From Synergistaceae bacterium (GTDB lineage: Bacteria; Synergistota; Synergistia; Synergistales; Aminobacteriaceae), in NCBI GenBank assembly GCA_018436595.1, contig JAHDLC010000007.1:122285-186284 (forward strand): a DNA stretch of 64,000 nt, in the 5' to 3' direction. Below the pieces are notes generated by a model that saw nothing but the letters and a program-made list of their open reading frames with translations, had not been told where the DNA came from and searched no databases. The number at the start of each line of letters is the position of its first letter. The stretch's first letter is position 1. A program made the translations under genes and the position numbers. This document shows, piece by piece, positions 1 to 8,307 of this stretch.

Positions 1-1
1 T

Positions 2-91
2 CTCCCCTATTTCCTGGACATTTTTCCGGGGCTGTTCCGGAACTTCGCCCGCTACCTGGCCGAAGAAGCGGGAAAGGCCGCAGCGGATTGA
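2..91 (+). CDS. C-terminal end of an unidentified protein (partial)
   Basis: The open frame enters from the left edge and stops at TGA 89-91. Only 29 residues are visible, hydrophobic and aromatic at first (LPYFLDIFPGLF) and ending in an Ala/Lys-rich helix-like tail. Codon use matches its neighbours, and a good terminator follows directly, which supports a real gene end. The fragment is too short to name a family. Confidence 0.6.
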   Translation, partial: LPYFLDIFPGLFRNFARYLAEEAGKAAAD

Positions 92-96
92 CAGCG

Positions 97-126
97 GAGG
101 GCACCGGCTGTTCCGGTGCCCTTTTC
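97..126 (+). terminator. Rho-independent terminator
   Basis: Nine-base-pair perfect stem GGGCACCGG/CCGGTGCCC (99-107 with 113-121), loop CTGTT, then TTTTC. It closes the partial gene at the left edge. Confidence 0.85.
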
Positions 127-172
127 ACCGGCGGAAACGGAAAGGAGAAAGCGGGCGGAAAAAGGAAACAGT

Positions 173-201
173 TTGTGGCCGGAACATGGTCGTAGTAAAA
201 T
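173..201 (+). promoter_or_regulatory. Candidate sigma-70 promoter for the liv operon
   Basis: TTGTGG (173-178), a 17-base spacer and TAAAAT (196-201), about 40 bases upstream of the substrate-binding protein start. The element is close to consensus but was found by eye only. Confidence 0.45.
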
Positions 202-243
202 AAGAACCGTTCAGGCAGCGAAAAACTCAGGAGGTGGTGGATT

Positions 244-1617
244 GTGAAACGGAATATGTTGATAGGTTTGGCTGTTCTCGTTGTGATTGCCGGGTATTTC
301 ATGATGCAGCAGAAACCGGCGCCCGAAGCGCCGAAGGAAACTCCGAAGCAGGAGGCTCCCGCACCGAAACCCGCCGAGGCGCCCAAGGCGGAGGAAAAGC
401 CCGCAGAAGCCCCGAAGCCGGCAGAGGCACCCAAGGCCGAGGAAAAGCCTGCTGACGCTCCGAAACCCGCCGAAGCTCCGAAACCGGAAGAAAAGCCTGC
501 CGAACCGGCGAAGACTGAAGAACCCAAAGCGGATGCCGCTCCAGTAAAGGTCGGCTACCTTGCCGCTCTCACCGGCGACTGGGCCGCCTACGGCCAGACG
601 GAAGAGAAGACTGCCCGCCTCGCGGTTGAGCAGATCAACGCCAAGGGCGGCGTGCTCGGCCGTCCCATTGAGCTTGTGGTCTATGATTTCCGCACCCGGG
701 CCGAGGATGCCGTGAACGCGGTGCGCCGGATGATCGAAGAGGACAAGGTCGTCGCCATCATCGGGGCCAACGGAAGCGGGATCAACATCGCCACGGCTCC
801 CGTAGTGAACCGTCTCGGTGTATCCCAGGTCGGAACCGTGTCCACCAACCCCCTCGTGACTGTGGACGAGAAGGGAGCGGTCCGTCCGTACTCCTTCCGG
901 ATCTGCTTCACCGACCCGTACCAGGGCAAGCTCATCGCCTTCTTCGCCGCGAAAGAGCTGAAGAAGATGAATGCGGCGATCCTGTACGACGTGGGGAACG
1001 ACTACTCCCAGGGACTTCGTGAGTTCTTCATGAAGAGCTACGGCGAATACGGCGGCAAGGTCGTGGCCGATCTCGGGTTCCGGGGCGGCCAGGACGTGGA
1101 CTTCCGTGCCCAGCTGACGGAGATCCGCGACAAGGCGGCCGATGTTCTCGTGCTTCCGAACATGGGCAAGGAAATGGCGCTGATCATGAAGCAGGCCCGG
1201 GAGCTTGGTCTGAACGAGATCGTGTTCGTGGGCGGCGACGGGTACGGCGAATTCATGTGGGAGATCGCGGGAGAGGCCATGGAGGGATCCTACTGGATCA
1301 ACCACGTGGCGCCGGAAGACCCTGCCATGCAGCCCTTCTTCGCCCAGTACAAGGAGCGGTGGAACGACGAATGCAAGGAGTTCGTGAACGGAGTGCTTGG
1401 ATACGACTCGGTGTACTGGGTGGCTGACGCCATAGCCCGCGCCGGATCGGACGACCCGAAGGCGATCCGTGACGCCCTGGAGGCGACGAAGGACCTGAAG
1501 CTCCACCACGCGACGATCACCATGGACCCGGCCACCCACAACCCCGTGGACAAGGACGGAGTTGTGCTCATCGCCAAGGGAGGCAAGGGGCAGTTCTTCA
1601 CGAAGATCAAGCCGTAG
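244..1617 (+). CDS. Branched-chain amino acid-type ABC transporter substrate-binding protein with repeat-rich membrane tether
   Basis: LivJ/LivK-type (type I fold) periplasmic binding protein that would deliver branched-chain or related amino acids to the LivHMGF transporter encoded next. The start is GTG 244, behind AGGAGGTGG. Residues 6-20 form one hydrophobic segment. There is no lipobox Cys and no obvious signal-peptidase site, so the protein is probably held by an uncleaved membrane helix rather than a lipid. Residues 24-100 are a Pro/Ala/Glu/Lys linker that includes three 16-residue repeats. The binding domain begins near residue 101 (VKVGYLAALTGDWAAYG), a typical start of this family. 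At 457 residues it is longer than the usual 370-390 because of the linker. Family assignment is secure; the substrate is not known. Confidence 0.93.
   Translation: MKRNMLIGLAVLVVIAGYFMMQQKPAPEAPKETPKQEAPAPKPAEAPKAEEKPAEAPKPAEAPKAEEKPADAPKPAEAPKPEEKPAEPAKTEEPKADAAPVKVGYLAALTGDWAAYGQTEEKTARLAVEQINAKGGVLGRPIELVVYDFRTRAEDAVNAVRRMIEEDKVVAIIGANGSGINIATAPVVNRLGVSQVGTVSTNPLVTVDEKGAVRPYSFRICFTDPYQGKLIAFFAAKELKKMNAAILYDVGNDYSQGLREFFMKSYGEYGGKVVADLGFRGGQDVDFRAQLTEIRDKAADVLVLPNMGKEMALIMKQARELGLNEIVFVGGDGYGEFMWEIAGEAMEGSYWINHVAPEDPAMQPFFAQYKERWNDECKEFVNGVLGYDSVYWVADAIARAGSDDPKAIRDALEATKDLKLHHATITMDPATHNPVDKDGVVLIAKGGKGQFFTKIKP
367..510 (+). repeat. Three tandem 48-bp coding repeats (tether)
   Basis: Units 367-414, 415-462 and 463-510 each encode a 16-residue block: KPAEAPKAEEKPAEAP, then the same with D for E near the end, then a third copy diverging to PEEKPAEPA. 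Synonymous differences between units show they are not a very recent duplication. Confidence 0.9.
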
Positions 1618-1682
1618 CGCACCTGACGGCGTATTCGGAAAATACAGTATACATTAAGATCCGGGTATGATATAGTTTAGCT

Positions 1683-1712
1683 GATGAGGGCGGACCTCCG
1701 TTCGCCCTCATC
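1683..1712 (+). other. Perfect inverted repeat between binding protein gene and livH
   Basis: GATGAGGGCG (1683-1692) and CGCCCTCATC (1703-1712) form a 10-bp perfect stem with a 10-base loop, 25 bases before the livH start. No T-run follows, so it is probably not a terminator. In an operon mRNA such a hairpin would protect the 3' end of the upstream binding-protein message, a common way to make more binding protein than permease; that role is inferred. A TATGAT (1666-1671) lies just upstream but has no good -35. Confidence 0.6.
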
Positions 1713-1737
1713 AATACGTGAAAGGGGTGATCCGTCT

Positions 1738-2619
1738 TTGGCGACGCTGATCCAGCAGGTTATCAACGGCCTTTCCCTGGGGTCGGTCTATGCACTCATC
1801 GCCGTCGGCTATTCTCTCGTGTATTCCATCCTTTTATTTTCCAATTTTGCTCACGGCGGTTTTCTCGTCATTGGAGGCTACATTTGCTACGGTACGCTTC
1901 GCACCTTCGGAACGGGCATCTGGATGTCCGGGGCTCTGGCCCTCGCCGGTGCAGGACTTGCCGCTGTTCTCACCGAACGCCTCGCTTACCGTCCCATCCG
2001 TGAACGGACCAATGTTACCCTGTATCTCCTCATCGCCTCCATGGGCATGAGCATCGTCATCGAAAACATCTTCGTCATTGTGGCGGGAGGCCGTTTCCGG
2101 GCCCTTCCCCCGGTTATCCCGACGGCTCCCGTGAACCTCATGGGGTTAGCCACCACCAGTGCCTTTGACCTTCTCTCCCTTGTTTCGGCAGTGGTTTTCC
2201 TCGGAGCTCTGCAGCTCTTCCTTTCAAAAACCAGGTGGGGACTGGCCATCCGGGCCGCCGCCTATGATCTCCGAACTGCCGGCCTCATGGGAGTGAACGT
2301 GAACCTGCTGATCTCCATCGTCTTTTTCGTCGCCGGAGCCCTGGCGGCTGTCGGCGGCATCTTTCTTTCCGTGCGGTATACCCTCTATCCCCAGCTCGGC
2401 GCCATCACCATCAAGGCCTTCGTCGCCGCGGTGATCGGGGGCCTCGGATCCCTGCCCGGGGCCGTTGTGGGCAGCCTTATCCTCGGCCTTGCCGAGATGC
2501 TTACCGCCGGTTTCATCTCGAGCCAGATGAGGGACCTGGTCGTTTTCTCCATGCTGGTGATCACCCTGCTCGTCAAGCCCACCGGGCTTTTCGGGAAGAG
2601 CGTCAGCGAGAAAGTGTAG
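1738..2619 (+). CDS. livH: Branched-chain amino acid ABC transporter permease LivH
   Basis: First inner-membrane permease subunit of a HAAT-family transporter. The likely start is TTG 1738, behind AAGGGGTGA with an 8-base gap. The frame is open upstream to 1684, but that part has no ribosome site and overlaps the hairpin. The protein is 293 residues with about eight hydrophobic segments and begins MATLIQQVINGLSLGSVYAL, a hallmark N-terminus of LivH. The pattern near residues 210-250 (AVIGGLGSLPGAVVGSLILG) is the conserved cytoplasmic loop that contacts the ATPase. It is followed by livM with almost no gap. Confidence 0.93.
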   Translation: MATLIQQVINGLSLGSVYALIAVGYSLVYSILLFSNFAHGGFLVIGGYICYGTLRTFGTGIWMSGALALAGAGLAAVLTERLAYRPIRERTNVTLYLLIASMGMSIVIENIFVIVAGGRFRALPPVIPTAPVNLMGLATTSAFDLLSLVSAVVFLGALQLFLSKTRWGLAIRAAAYDLRTAGLMGVNVNLLISIVFFVAGALAAVGGIFLSVRYTLYPQLGAITIKAFVAAVIGGLGSLPGAVVGSLILGLAEMLTAGFISSQMRDLVVFSMLVITLLVKPTGLFGKSVSEKV

Positions 2620-2631
2620 GTGGCGCCCACC

Positions 2632-3483
2632 ATGTCCGGATATACTGAAGGAATTCTCATCCTCCTCTGCATCAACGCCATCGCCGCCATGGGCGTATCG
2701 CTTCTCACCGGCTTCACGGGGATTTTTTCCCTCGGCCACGCTGCCTATATGGCTCTCGGCGCCTACACAACCGCCATCCTGACGGTTCAGCACGGCGTCC
2801 ACTGGCTTCCGGCCATACTCCTCGGAGGGGTCGTCGCCGTCGCGGTCGCCTACTTTATCGGCGTTCCAACCCTGAAGCTCATGGGCGACTATTACGCCAT
2901 CGCCTCCATCGGTCTCGGTGAAGCCATCCGTCTCATCCTGGAGAACTGGCAGTCCGTGACCCGGGGCGCCCGGGGATATCCCGGGATCGACCCCTACACC
3001 ACCCTGCCGGTGGCCCTGGCCTTTTTCGTGGTACTGGCGGTCTTCATGTTCAATATTATCAACAGCCGCTTCGGCAGGGCATGCAAAGCCTGCCGGGACG
3101 ACTACATCGCCTCGTCGCTGCTGGGGTTCCACACGGCACGGATACGGGTGCTCAGCCTCATGATCTCCGCATTCTACTGCGGAGTGTCCGGGGCGCTCCT
3201 CGGAGGATTCCTCTCCTTCATCCAGCCGGTCATGTTCGATATGCTCAAGTCCACCGAGCTCACCGCCGTGGTCGTCTTCGGGGGTCTGGGCTCCATGAGT
3301 GGCTCGCTCCTGGGAACCGCGGTGATCACCCTGGTGACGGAACTCTTCCGTCCCATTTCCCAGTACCGCATGCTGATTTACGGAGCGGTCCTTGTCGTTA
3401 TCATGGTCCTTCGCCCCGAGGGAATCATGGGCAACCGTGAATTCGTCTCGTGGGTGAAGGCGCCCTTCAGGAGGCGTGCCTGA
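2632..3483 (+). CDS. livM: Branched-chain amino acid ABC transporter permease LivM
   Basis: Second permease subunit, 283 residues from ATG 2632. A GTG at 2620 is also in frame, but ATG 2632 has TAGGTGG at proper spacing. There are about eight membrane segments. SLGHAAYMALGAY near residues 30-45 and the late AVVVFGGLGSMSGSLLGTA loop are typical of LivM. The last base of its stop is the first base of livG, so translation is probably coupled. Confidence 0.93.
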   Translation: MSGYTEGILILLCINAIAAMGVSLLTGFTGIFSLGHAAYMALGAYTTAILTVQHGVHWLPAILLGGVVAVAVAYFIGVPTLKLMGDYYAIASIGLGEAIRLILENWQSVTRGARGYPGIDPYTTLPVALAFFVVLAVFMFNIINSRFGRACKACRDDYIASSLLGFHTARIRVLSLMISAFYCGVSGALLGGFLSFIQPVMFDMLKSTELTAVVVFGGLGSMSGSLLGTAVITLVTELFRPISQYRMLIYGAVLVVIMVLRPEGIMGNREFVSWVKAPFRRRA

Positions 3484-4256
3484 TGAGCGCATTCTTCGAA
3501 CTTTCCGGCGTAACGAAGAATTTCGGCGGCGTGCAGGCCGTGAGCAACATGACCTTCTCCCTGGAGAAGGGAGAGCTGGCAGGCCTCATGGGACCGAACG
3601 GAGCGGGAAAGACCACGGTGTTCAACCTGGTCACGGGAGTGTACGACCCCGATGAGGGAAGCATCCTTTTCAAGGGGGATAATCTTGTCCCGCTGAAAAC
3701 CTACCAGGTTACGGCGCGGGGGGTGGCCCGAACATTCCAGAACCTCAGGCTGTTCCAGCGTTCCACCGTCCTGGAGAACGTGATGACGGCAGCCCAGCAC
3801 CACGTGCCCTATTCCTTTATCGAAGGGATTACCCACCTGGGGCGGTGGCGCTCCGGTGAGAAGGCGATACGGGACAAAAGCATGGCCCTTCTGGAGCGCG
3901 TGGGGTTGGCCGACCGGGCCGAGCAGGCGGCGGGAACCCTTCCATACGGCCACCAGCGGAGGCTCGAGATTGCACGGGCCCTGGCCCTGGATCCCGAACT
4001 GCTTCTTCTTGATGAACCGGCCGCCGGCATGAACGCGGAGGAAGTGACCTCCCTGAATGTCCTGATACGGGAAATTCACAGGGATTTCAGCCTGACCACC
4101 CTCGTCATCGAACATCACATGGACCTTGTCATGGAAATCTGCCCCCACATCATCTGCATGAACTTCGGGGCAAAGATCGCCGAGGGAACCCCGGAGGAGA
4201 TTCAGAATCACCCCGAAGTGCTCAAGGCCTATCTCGGAGAGGAGGAAGACGAATGA
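3483..4256 (+). CDS. livG: Branched-chain amino acid ABC transporter ATPase LivG
   Basis: ATP-binding subunit, 257 residues. It has Walker A GPNGAGKTT, Walker B LLLLDEPAAGMN and the LivG-type signature region LPYGHQRRLEIARAL in place of the canonical LSGGQ, which is normal for LivG. ATG 3483 has AGGAGG 8 bases upstream. An in-frame GTG at 3450 would overlap livM heavily and is less likely. It overlaps livF by ATGA. Confidence 0.95.
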   Translation: MSAFFELSGVTKNFGGVQAVSNMTFSLEKGELAGLMGPNGAGKTTVFNLVTGVYDPDEGSILFKGDNLVPLKTYQVTARGVARTFQNLRLFQRSTVLENVMTAAQHHVPYSFIEGITHLGRWRSGEKAIRDKSMALLERVGLADRAEQAAGTLPYGHQRRLEIARALALDPELLLLDEPAAGMNAEEVTSLNVLIREIHRDFSLTTLVIEHHMDLVMEICPHIICMNFGAKIAEGTPEEIQNHPEVLKAYLGEEEDE

Positions 4257-5005
4257 ACGGGACCGGCGAAAGAAACGTCCTCCTTGAGGTGAAGGACCTG
4301 CATGTCAGCTACGGGGCGATCAGGGCCCTTTCGGGAGTGTCCCTGAAAGTGTACGAAGGAGAGATCGTCAGCGTCATCGGTTCCAACGGCGCGGGGAAAT
4401 CGACACTTATGAACGCCATCATGGCCATGGTCAGGCGGGAGAAAGGGGATGTATTCCTCGGGGGTGCCGCCCTCGAGGCGCGGAGCTATAAAGTGGTGCA
4501 GCAGGGGGTTTCCCTGAGCCCGGAGGGACGGAAAGTCTTCGCCCCCCTCACTGTCCTGGAAAATTTGAAAATGGGGGCCTTCCCCAGGGGAAAGGACTCA
4601 AAGGTGGACGAGGACCTTGAATGGGTGTTTTCCCTTTTTCCGAGGCTGAAGGAACGGATCGCCCAGTATGCGGGCACCCTTTCCGGGGGAGAGCAGCAGA
4701 TGCTTGCCATCGGCAGGGCCCTTATGGCCAGGCCGAAGGTTCTCCTTCTTGACGAGCCGTCCCTGGGACTGGCTCCCATAATCATCAGGGACATATTCAA
4801 GGAGCTGCGGCGGATAAACAATGAGGGGGTCACCATCCTGCTGGTGGAACAGAACGCCCGGCAGGCTCTTCTTCTCTCCCACAGGGGCTATGTCCTGCAG
4901 ACAGGGCACATGGTCCAGGAAGGCCCGTCGGAGGAGCTTCTCGCAAACGCGGACATCAAGGCGGCCTATCTCGGGGGCGGAAAAGCGCCGAAGGGCCTTT
5001 CCTGA
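4253..5005 (+). CDS. livF: Branched-chain amino acid ABC transporter ATPase LivF
   Basis: Second ATPase subunit, 250 residues, pairing with LivG. It has Walker A GSNGAGKST, signature LSGGEQQML, Walker B LLLDEPSLGL and the switch His after LLVEQN. The start overlaps the livG stop by four bases. It is the last gene of the liv operon and is followed by a strong terminator. Confidence 0.95.
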   Translation: MNGTGERNVLLEVKDLHVSYGAIRALSGVSLKVYEGEIVSVIGSNGAGKSTLMNAIMAMVRREKGDVFLGGAALEARSYKVVQQGVSLSPEGRKVFAPLTVLENLKMGAFPRGKDSKVDEDLEWVFSLFPRLKERIAQYAGTLSGGEQQMLAIGRALMARPKVLLLDEPSLGLAPIIIRDIFKELRRINNEGVTILLVEQNARQALLLSHRGYVLQTGHMVQEGPSEELLANADIKAAYLGGGKAPKGLS

Positions 5006-5024
5006 AGTTTTTTTGCCGTCGTTC

Positions 5025-5060
5025 AAAGAGCCCGCAGGGTTTTCCCTGCGGGCTCTTTGT
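5025..5060. terminator. Bidirectional terminator between livF and the CsgG-like gene
   Basis: 15-bp perfect stem AAAGAGCCCGCAGGG/CCCTGCGGGCTCTTT (5025-5039 with 5044-5058) with a TTTT loop. The A/T-rich flanks give short U runs on both strands, as expected between convergent genes. Confidence 0.9.
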
Positions 5061-5072
5061 CGGCTTTTCCCC

Positions 5073-5999
5073 TTATTTCCCTATGGGGAGATCCTCTGGG
5101 CTACCCTTCAGAAATTCGGCCTTTTCACCCCGGGAGAGTGGCTTCAGAGCCCGGATGACCTCGCACTTCGAATACTTCGGCTTCACTTCCCTCACCACGA
5201 GCACCGCCGTGTAGATCTTCTCGGCATCGAGGACGTTTCCCTGCATGTCCTTGAGCACTTTGCCTTCCTTAAAAGCGGCGAGGTACTGGCCGACCTTGAT
5301 GCCGGACGACGCTCCCGCGTCCACGGCCACCATCACGTTGCCCCCTTCGATGACGTTGAAGACGGCATCCAACGCCGCTTCGGCCGCCTTGTCCCTGAGG
5401 GAGGAGATACGGGGAACGATTTTCGTCACCACCTTGTAGGTTGCCGAGGCCAGCACGCCTCCTGTCTTTCCTCCTCCGAATGCCGCACCGTAGGCTGCAA
5501 CGCCTCCCACCGTGGCGTTGGCAGCTCCCTGCTCCCGGGCGGCGAGCAGAATTTCTCCCGTGGTGGTGCTGACTGCCCGGACATCAAGGGTGACATAGGC
5601 CGTATGACTTCCCACGGCCACTCCTCCGAAGCTCCCCAGGGGCAGGGGCACCACTCCTCCGGCAGTTTCCGTCTTGAACTGGGTTATGGCTCCCGTAACG
5701 AGGAAGTCCACGCCGAGCAGTTTTCCCATCTTGACGGCCGTTGAGCTGTCCACATATCCTTCCGAAGAAAGATCCTGTTCCGAAAGGATGGCGTCCATGC
5801 GCTGCCGTTCGAGGATGGTAAATTCATTGGTGTTGAAGAGCTCCGTGGTGAGCATGTCGGCCACGGCTTCACCAGGGGCGCCGGAACCGCTCTTGTCCTC
5901 GAACTCGAGGATGGCGATTCTCGGTTTTGCCCATGCTGATCCTGAGAAGCCGCACAGGACCACAAAAAAAATGCAGGCGAGGGTACACTTTCTGAACAT
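5073..5999 (-). CDS. CsgG/HfaB-family secreted or outer-membrane-associated protein
   Basis: 308 residues from ATG 5999 (GGGAG upstream; in-frame codons further upstream add a non-signal-like stretch). Residues 1-24 are a clear signal peptide ending AWA before KPRIAILEFED. That beta-strand start, the TTELFNTNEFTILER block and MGKLLGVDFLVTGAITQF are the usual hallmarks of CsgG/DUF799-type proteins. In Escherichia coli CsgG forms the curli secretion pore. Here no curli genes are nearby, no lipobox Cys is present and the middle is Gly-rich, so the role is open. The C-terminal part (about residues 210-280) looks like a separate small beta domain. Single-gene unit with its own promoter. Confidence 0.8.
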   Translation of the reverse strand: MFRKCTLACIFFVVLCGFSGSAWAKPRIAILEFEDKSGSGAPGEAVADMLTTELFNTNEFTILERQRMDAILSEQDLSSEGYVDSSTAVKMGKLLGVDFLVTGAITQFKTETAGGVVPLPLGSFGGVAVGSHTAYVTLDVRAVSTTTGEILLAAREQGAANATVGGVAAYGAAFGGGKTGGVLASATYKVVTKIVPRISSLRDKAAEAALDAVFNVIEGGNVMVAVDAGASSGIKVGQYLAAFKEGKVLKDMQGNVLDAEKIYTAVLVVREVKPKYSKCEVIRALKPLSRGEKAEFLKGSPEDLPIGK

Positions 6000-6058
6000 G
6001 GCGAACACTCCCGTCTCACGTGAAATTTTTGAAAAAACTGCCCCGTTGCACGGAAACA

Positions 6059-6087
6059 ATAGTATCCCGTGGCCCTCTTCTTTTCAA
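6059..6087 (-). promoter_or_regulatory. Promoter of the CsgG-like gene
   Basis: Read on the minus strand: TTGAAA (6087-6082), 17-base spacer, TACTAT (6064-6059). It lies about 60 bases upstream of the start at 5999. Confidence 0.6.
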
Positions 6088-6141
6088 CGGTTTTCCTCCA
6101 AATCTTCAGGTATCTGGTTGAAGGAAAAATCAAGATTAAAG

Positions 6142-6170
6142 TTGACAAGAATGGTAGGATATAGTATCTT
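6142..6170 (+). promoter_or_regulatory. Promoter of the isc operon
   Basis: Perfect -35 TTGACA (6142-6147), 17-base spacer and TATCTT (6165-6170), 37 bases upstream of iscR. The region is AT-rich compared with its surroundings. If the regulator is autoregulatory like E. coli IscR, its operator should lie here; no clear classical type-1 site was recognised. Confidence 0.65.
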
Positions 6171-6206
6171 CTCTCCGGACCATACAGGCAGGGGATGTGA
6201 TAGGAA

Positions 6207-6650
6207 ATGAAACTCTCCACCAAAACGAGATACGGCCTCAGGGCCCTTCTGTACATGGCCGAACGGTACGACGGTGAAAGGGCCGTTCCCGTGGGAGAAA
6301 TCGCCAAGGAACAGCAGGTTTCGGAGAAATACCTGGAACAGCTTTTCATCAAGCTTCGGCGCAAGAACATCATTTGCAGCGTCCGGGGAGCCCAGGGAGG
6401 CTACATGCTGAGAAAGCACCCCCGGGAGGTGACCGTAGCTTCCGTGGTCGAGGCTCTCGAGGGGGACATCACCTTTGCCGACTGCCTCAGCTCCGGGGGA
6501 TGCAGAAACAAGGGGTCCTGCGCCACCCACGATCTCTGGAGCAGGCTCAAGGACAGCATCGACGGAATTCTTGAGGATACCACCCTTTTTGACCTTGTGA
6601 ACAAATCCGGGAGCGGGGAAAACAACGCCGCCGGCGTGGCGAACGGCTGA
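6207..6650 (+). CDS. iscR: Rrf2-family Fe-S regulator, IscR-like
   Basis: 147 residues. The N-terminal winged helix (MKLSTKTRYGLRALLYMAE) is typical of Rrf2/IscR. The cluster motif is C-x5-C-x5-C-x2-H, the same spacing as Cys92, Cys98, Cys104 and His107 of E. coli IscR, so it very likely binds a [2Fe-2S] cluster and senses Fe-S status. It is directly followed by iscS and iscU, as in isc operons, and should control them. Confidence 0.92.
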   Translation: MKLSTKTRYGLRALLYMAERYDGERAVPVGEIAKEQQVSEKYLEQLFIKLRRKNIICSVRGAQGGYMLRKHPREVTVASVVEALEGDITFADCLSSGGCRNKGSCATHDLWSRLKDSIDGILEDTTLFDLVNKSGSGENNAAGVANG

Positions 6651-6674
6651 AGCCGAAGAAAGGAGCAACCCAGA

Positions 6675-7868
6675 ATGTCAAGGCAGGTTTATCTCGATTA
6701 TGCCGCAACAACCTTTACAGCGCCCGAAGTGGTTTCCGCAATGACTCCCTACTTTACAGAGTCCTTCGGCAACCCGTCCTCAATTTATTCCTTTTCCGAA
6801 AGGAACAGGAAGGCCATCGACGCCGCCCGGCAGAAGGTCGCGGATGTGCTGGGCGCAACAAAGGAAGAAATCTATTTTACCAGCGGCGGGACCGAGGCGG
6901 ACAACTGGGCTCTGAAAGGCGCGGCGTGGAGAAACCGATCAAAGGGCAACCATGTGATCACCACGAAGATAGAGCATCATGCCGTGCTCCACACTGCCCA
7001 GTTCCTCCAGGAGAACGGCTTTGACGTGACCTTTCTCGACGTGGACGCCGAAGGCCGCATCAGTCTCGACGACCTGAAAAAGGCCGTGACGGGCAAAACC
7101 GTTCTCGTGTCGGTGATGTTCGCCAACAACGAGATAGGGACCCTGCAGCCCGTGGCGGAGATCGGCGCCTTCTGCCGGGAAAAGGGGATCCTGTTCCATA
7201 CCGACGCGGTCCAGGCCACGGCCCATGTCCCCATCGACGTGAAGGCCATGAACATCGATCTTCTGTCCCTTTCTGCCCATAAATTCTACGGCCCCAAGGG
7301 CGTCGGCGCCCTCTACGTGCGGAAGGGCGTCAGGATCGACAACTTCATGCACGGCGGGGGACAGGAAAGAGGGCGGCGGGCCACCACGGAAAATGTTGCC
7401 GGCATCGTCGGACTGGGCGCCGCCATCGAGCTGACGTCCGGCAGGATGAAGACGGCCTCTGCGCGGATCGGCGGACTGCGGGATCTGCTCGTGGAGGGTG
7501 TCATGAAGACCATCCCCCACGCGAAACTGAACGGGGCCCCTTCCGGAGAGCGGCTTCCCAACAACGCCAACTTCAGCTTCATCGGCATCGAAGGGGAAAC
7601 CCTTCTCCTCGACCTCGACGGAGCGGGAATCTACGGGTCCACGGGCAGCGCCTGTTCCTCGGGATCCCTGGATCCATCCCACGTGCTCATGGCCATCGGG
7701 CTGTCCCATGAACAGGCCCACGGTTCCCTCCGCCTCACCCTCGGCGAGGAAACCACGGAAGAAGATATCCGGTACGTCCTCTCGACCCTTCCCGGGATCG
7801 TGAAGCACCGCCGGGAGATGTCTCCCCTCTGGGAGGACTACCTGAAGAGCATAGAAGGAGGAAGGTGA
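6675..7868 (+). CDS. iscS: Cysteine desulfurase IscS/NifS
   Basis: 397 residues. PLP enzyme that takes sulfur from cysteine for Fe-S cluster assembly. The PLP lysine is Lys203 in SAHKFYGPKG and the persulfide-carrying Cys is Cys327 in STGSACSSGS. YLDYAATT at the N-terminus and GNPSSIY are family hallmarks. The gene starts 24 bases after iscR with AAGGAG and is followed 4 bases later by iscU. Confidence 0.96.
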   Translation: MSRQVYLDYAATTFTAPEVVSAMTPYFTESFGNPSSIYSFSERNRKAIDAARQKVADVLGATKEEIYFTSGGTEADNWALKGAAWRNRSKGNHVITTKIEHHAVLHTAQFLQENGFDVTFLDVDAEGRISLDDLKKAVTGKTVLVSVMFANNEIGTLQPVAEIGAFCREKGILFHTDAVQATAHVPIDVKAMNIDLLSLSAHKFYGPKGVGALYVRKGVRIDNFMHGGGQERGRRATTENVAGIVGLGAAIELTSGRMKTASARIGGLRDLLVEGVMKTIPHAKLNGAPSGERLPNNANFSFIGIEGETLLLDLDGAGIYGSTGSACSSGSLDPSHVLMAIGLSHEQAHGSLRLTLGEETTEEDIRYVLSTLPGIVKHRREMSPLWEDYLKSIEGGR

Positions 7869-7872
7869 TTCC

Positions 7873-8304
7873 ATGTACAGTGAAAAAGTGCTGGACCATT
7901 TCCAGAACCCCAGGAACGTGGGAGAGATAGAGAATCCCGACGGAGTCGGGCAGGCGGGGAATCCCAAGTGCGGCGACATCATGAAGATCTACCTGCGGGT
8001 GGAGAACGACGTCATCACGGACATCAGGTTCAAGACCTTCGGCTGCGCCTCGGCCATAGCGTCGTCGAGCATGGCCACTGAACTGGTGAAGGGCAAAACG
8101 GTGGAGGAGGCCTGGAATCTCACCAACAAGGCGGTGGCTGAGGCTCTTGACGGACTTCCGCCGGTGAAGATGCACTGCTCCGTTCTGGCGGAGGAGGCCA
8201 TCCATGCCGCCATTAACAACTACAGGAGGAACAGGGGCCTTCCCGTATGGGAAGAGGAGAGCCACGACGAACTGGTAGATCACCACGCCCATCACCACGG
8301 CTGA
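7873..8304 (+). CDS. iscU: Fe-S cluster scaffold IscU/NifU N-terminal type
   Basis: 143 residues. Scaffold on which IscS builds [2Fe-2S] clusters. The three ligand cysteines are Cys33 (PKCGD), Cys58 (FGCAS) and Cys102 (MHCSVLAEEA), with the conserved Asp after CG. The unusual feature is the C-terminal tail HDELVDHHAHHHG, with six histidines in its 13 residues, absent from ordinary IscU and possibly a metal-binding tag. Confidence 0.94.
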   Translation: MYSEKVLDHFQNPRNVGEIENPDGVGQAGNPKCGDIMKIYLRVENDVITDIRFKTFGCASAIASSSMATELVKGKTVEEAWNLTNKAVAEALDGLPPVKMHCSVLAEEAIHAAINNYRRNRGLPVWEEESHDELVDHHAHHHG

Positions 8305-8307
8305 GCC

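Noticed and set aside
211..1539. 442-codon minus-strand frame opposite the liv binding protein
   Set aside because: Its composition (Gly/Leu/Arg/His) is that of an antisense shadow and it covers the tandem repeat and the binding-protein domain.
2224..3492. 422-codon minus-strand frame opposite livH/livM
   Set aside because: Antisense of two certain membrane genes; extremely rich in Gly, Asp, His and Glu, with no domain.
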